Shown here: in pieces, positions 13,193-13,802 of the stretch
Numbering within the stretch: position 1 is the first letter of the stretch
Layout: each line of letters opens with the position of its first letter
Origin: DATCJU01 sp036562635
Lineage (GTDB): Bacteria > Actinomycetota > Actinomycetes > Mycobacteriales > Pseudonocardiaceae
Direction of reading: 5' to 3'
Length of the DNA: 13,802 bases
Assembly: GCA_036562635.1 (NCBI GenBank)
Contig: DATCJU010000097.1
Coordinates: 1-13,802, forward strand
Made by a program: the position numbers and the translations under genes
The notes under the pieces: generated by a model
Database searches by the model: none
The model's input: only the letters and a program-made list of their open reading frames with translations
Told to the model about the DNA's origin: nothing

Positions 13193-13802
13193 ATGTCCAC
13201 CGACACCACCACCGTCCCGGCTGCCAACCCGTCGAAGCAGCAGGTCGCCGTGAACGACGTCGGGACGGAGGAGGACTTCCTCGCCGCCGTCGACAAGACC
13301 ATCAAGTACTTCAACGATGGCGACATCGTCGAGGGCACCATCGTCAAGGTCGACCGTGACGAGGTGCTGCTCGACATCGGCTACAAGACCGAGGGCGTCA
13401 TCCCCTCGCGTGAGCTGTCGATCAAGCACGACGTCGACCCGGCCGAGGTCGTCAGCGTCGGTGACCACGTCGAGGCCCTTGTCCTCCAGAAGGAGGACAA
13501 GGAGGGCCGGCTGATCCTGTCCAAGAAGCGCGCCCAGTACGAGCGTGCCTGGGGCACCATCGAGGCCCTCAAGGAGCGGGACGAGCCGGTGCGCGGCACC
13601 GTCATCGAGGTCGTCAAGGGCGGCCTGATCCTGGACATCGGCCTGCGCGGCTTCCTGCCCGCGTCGCTGGTCGAGATGCGTCGCGTCCGCGACCTGCAGC
13701 CCTACGTCGGCCGTGAGCTCGAGGCCAAGATCATCGAGCTGGACAAGAACCGCAACAACGTGGTTCTGTCCCGCCGCGCCTGGCTGGAGCAGACCCAGTC
13801 GG
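13193..13802 (+). CDS. rpsA: 30S ribosomal protein S1 (5' part, cut by window end)
   Basis: N-terminal 203 codons of ribosomal protein S1, which helps the 30S subunit bind and unfold mRNA; the frame is still open at the last base. After a variable Thr/Pro/Ala N-terminus, residues from about 17 (QQVAVNDVGTEEDFLAAVDK) are nearly identical to actinobacterial S1 as I remember it. First S1/OB repeat about 43-112 (GDIVEGTIVKVDRDEVLLDI), second about 132-196 (PVRGTVIEVVKGGLILDIGL). Actinobacterial S1 is normally about 480-500 aa with four repeats, so more than half lies beyond the window. ATG 13193 is preceded by GGAG at 13178-13181, a long 11-nt spacing. The 252 nt between it and the methyltransferase start hold divergent promoters and a tandem repeat. 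Confidence 0.96.
   Translation, partial: MSTDTTTVPAANPSKQQVAVNDVGTEEDFLAAVDKTIKYFNDGDIVEGTIVKVDRDEVLLDIGYKTEGVIPSRELSIKHDVDPAEVVSVGDHVEALVLQKEDKEGRLILSKKRAQYERAWGTIEALKERDEPVRGTVIEVVKGGLILDIGLRGFLPASLVEMRRVRDLQPYVGRELEAKIIELDKNRNNVVLSRRAWLEQTQS

Noticed and set aside
1..13802. Search for a defence island, CRISPR array, transposon, prophage or biosynthetic cluster
   Set aside because: No arrays of spaced repeats, transposase or integrase motifs, or biosynthetic enzymes were seen; the gene order is that of a conserved actinobacterial core region.

Overview
This is a high-GC actinobacterial chromosome segment. The best guess is a Pseudonocardiales relative (Amycolatopsis/Saccharopolyspora-like), based on GC-rich third codon positions, GTG starts, an RpsA N-terminus very close to actinobacterial S1, and the gene order. 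The order (ANTAR regulator, five-gene liv operon, thioesterase, polA, rpsA) matches what I recall of Streptomyces; in Mycobacterium the same backbone exists as pdtaR, polA, rpsA without the liv genes. Most of the window is therefore core-genome neighbourhood. I saw no mobile element, CRISPR array, tRNA or rRNA.

Layout: (1) 232-831, a PdtaR-type response regulator with an RNA-binding ANTAR output domain, followed by a hairpin. (2) 832-1204, a 373-nt gene-free region with inverted repeats, possible promoter elements and a foldable leader. (3) 1205-6444, a branched-chain (or related hydrophobic/polar) amino-acid ABC importer: lipoprotein binding protein, permeases LivH and LivM, ATPases LivG and LivF. 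The last four genes overlap or almost touch. LivJ is separated from LivH by three successive hairpins, the last with a perfect 16-bp stem, which probably lowers permease/ATPase expression relative to the binding protein. A 16-bp hairpin at 6463-6516 ends the operon and serves the convergent gene too. (4) 6525-6950 (minus), a YdiI/EntH-like hotdog thioesterase, divergent from polA (7008-9737). The two genes seem to share a symmetric -10 element, and polA looks leaderless. (5) 9747-10406, a Rossmann SDR-like protein likely cotranscribed with polA, then a poorly defined small ORF (10525-10995) whose upstream half may be degraded. (6) A minus-strand pair, class I methyltransferase (12044-12940) then a two-domain GNAT protein (11035-11991), facing the small ORF across a 20-nt perfect palindrome. 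(7) A divergent promoter region with a tandem 11-bp repeat, then rpsA (13193 onward), cut by the window end.

Functionally, the liv genes form one importer, PolA and S1 are housekeeping replication/repair and translation proteins, and the remaining small enzymes have no substrate I can assign. I found no convincing new multi-gene system. The signals that deserve a second look are non-coding: structured RNA around livJ, symmetric divergent promoters, tandem repeats ahead of rpsA, and the odd 9.88-10.7 kb stretch.
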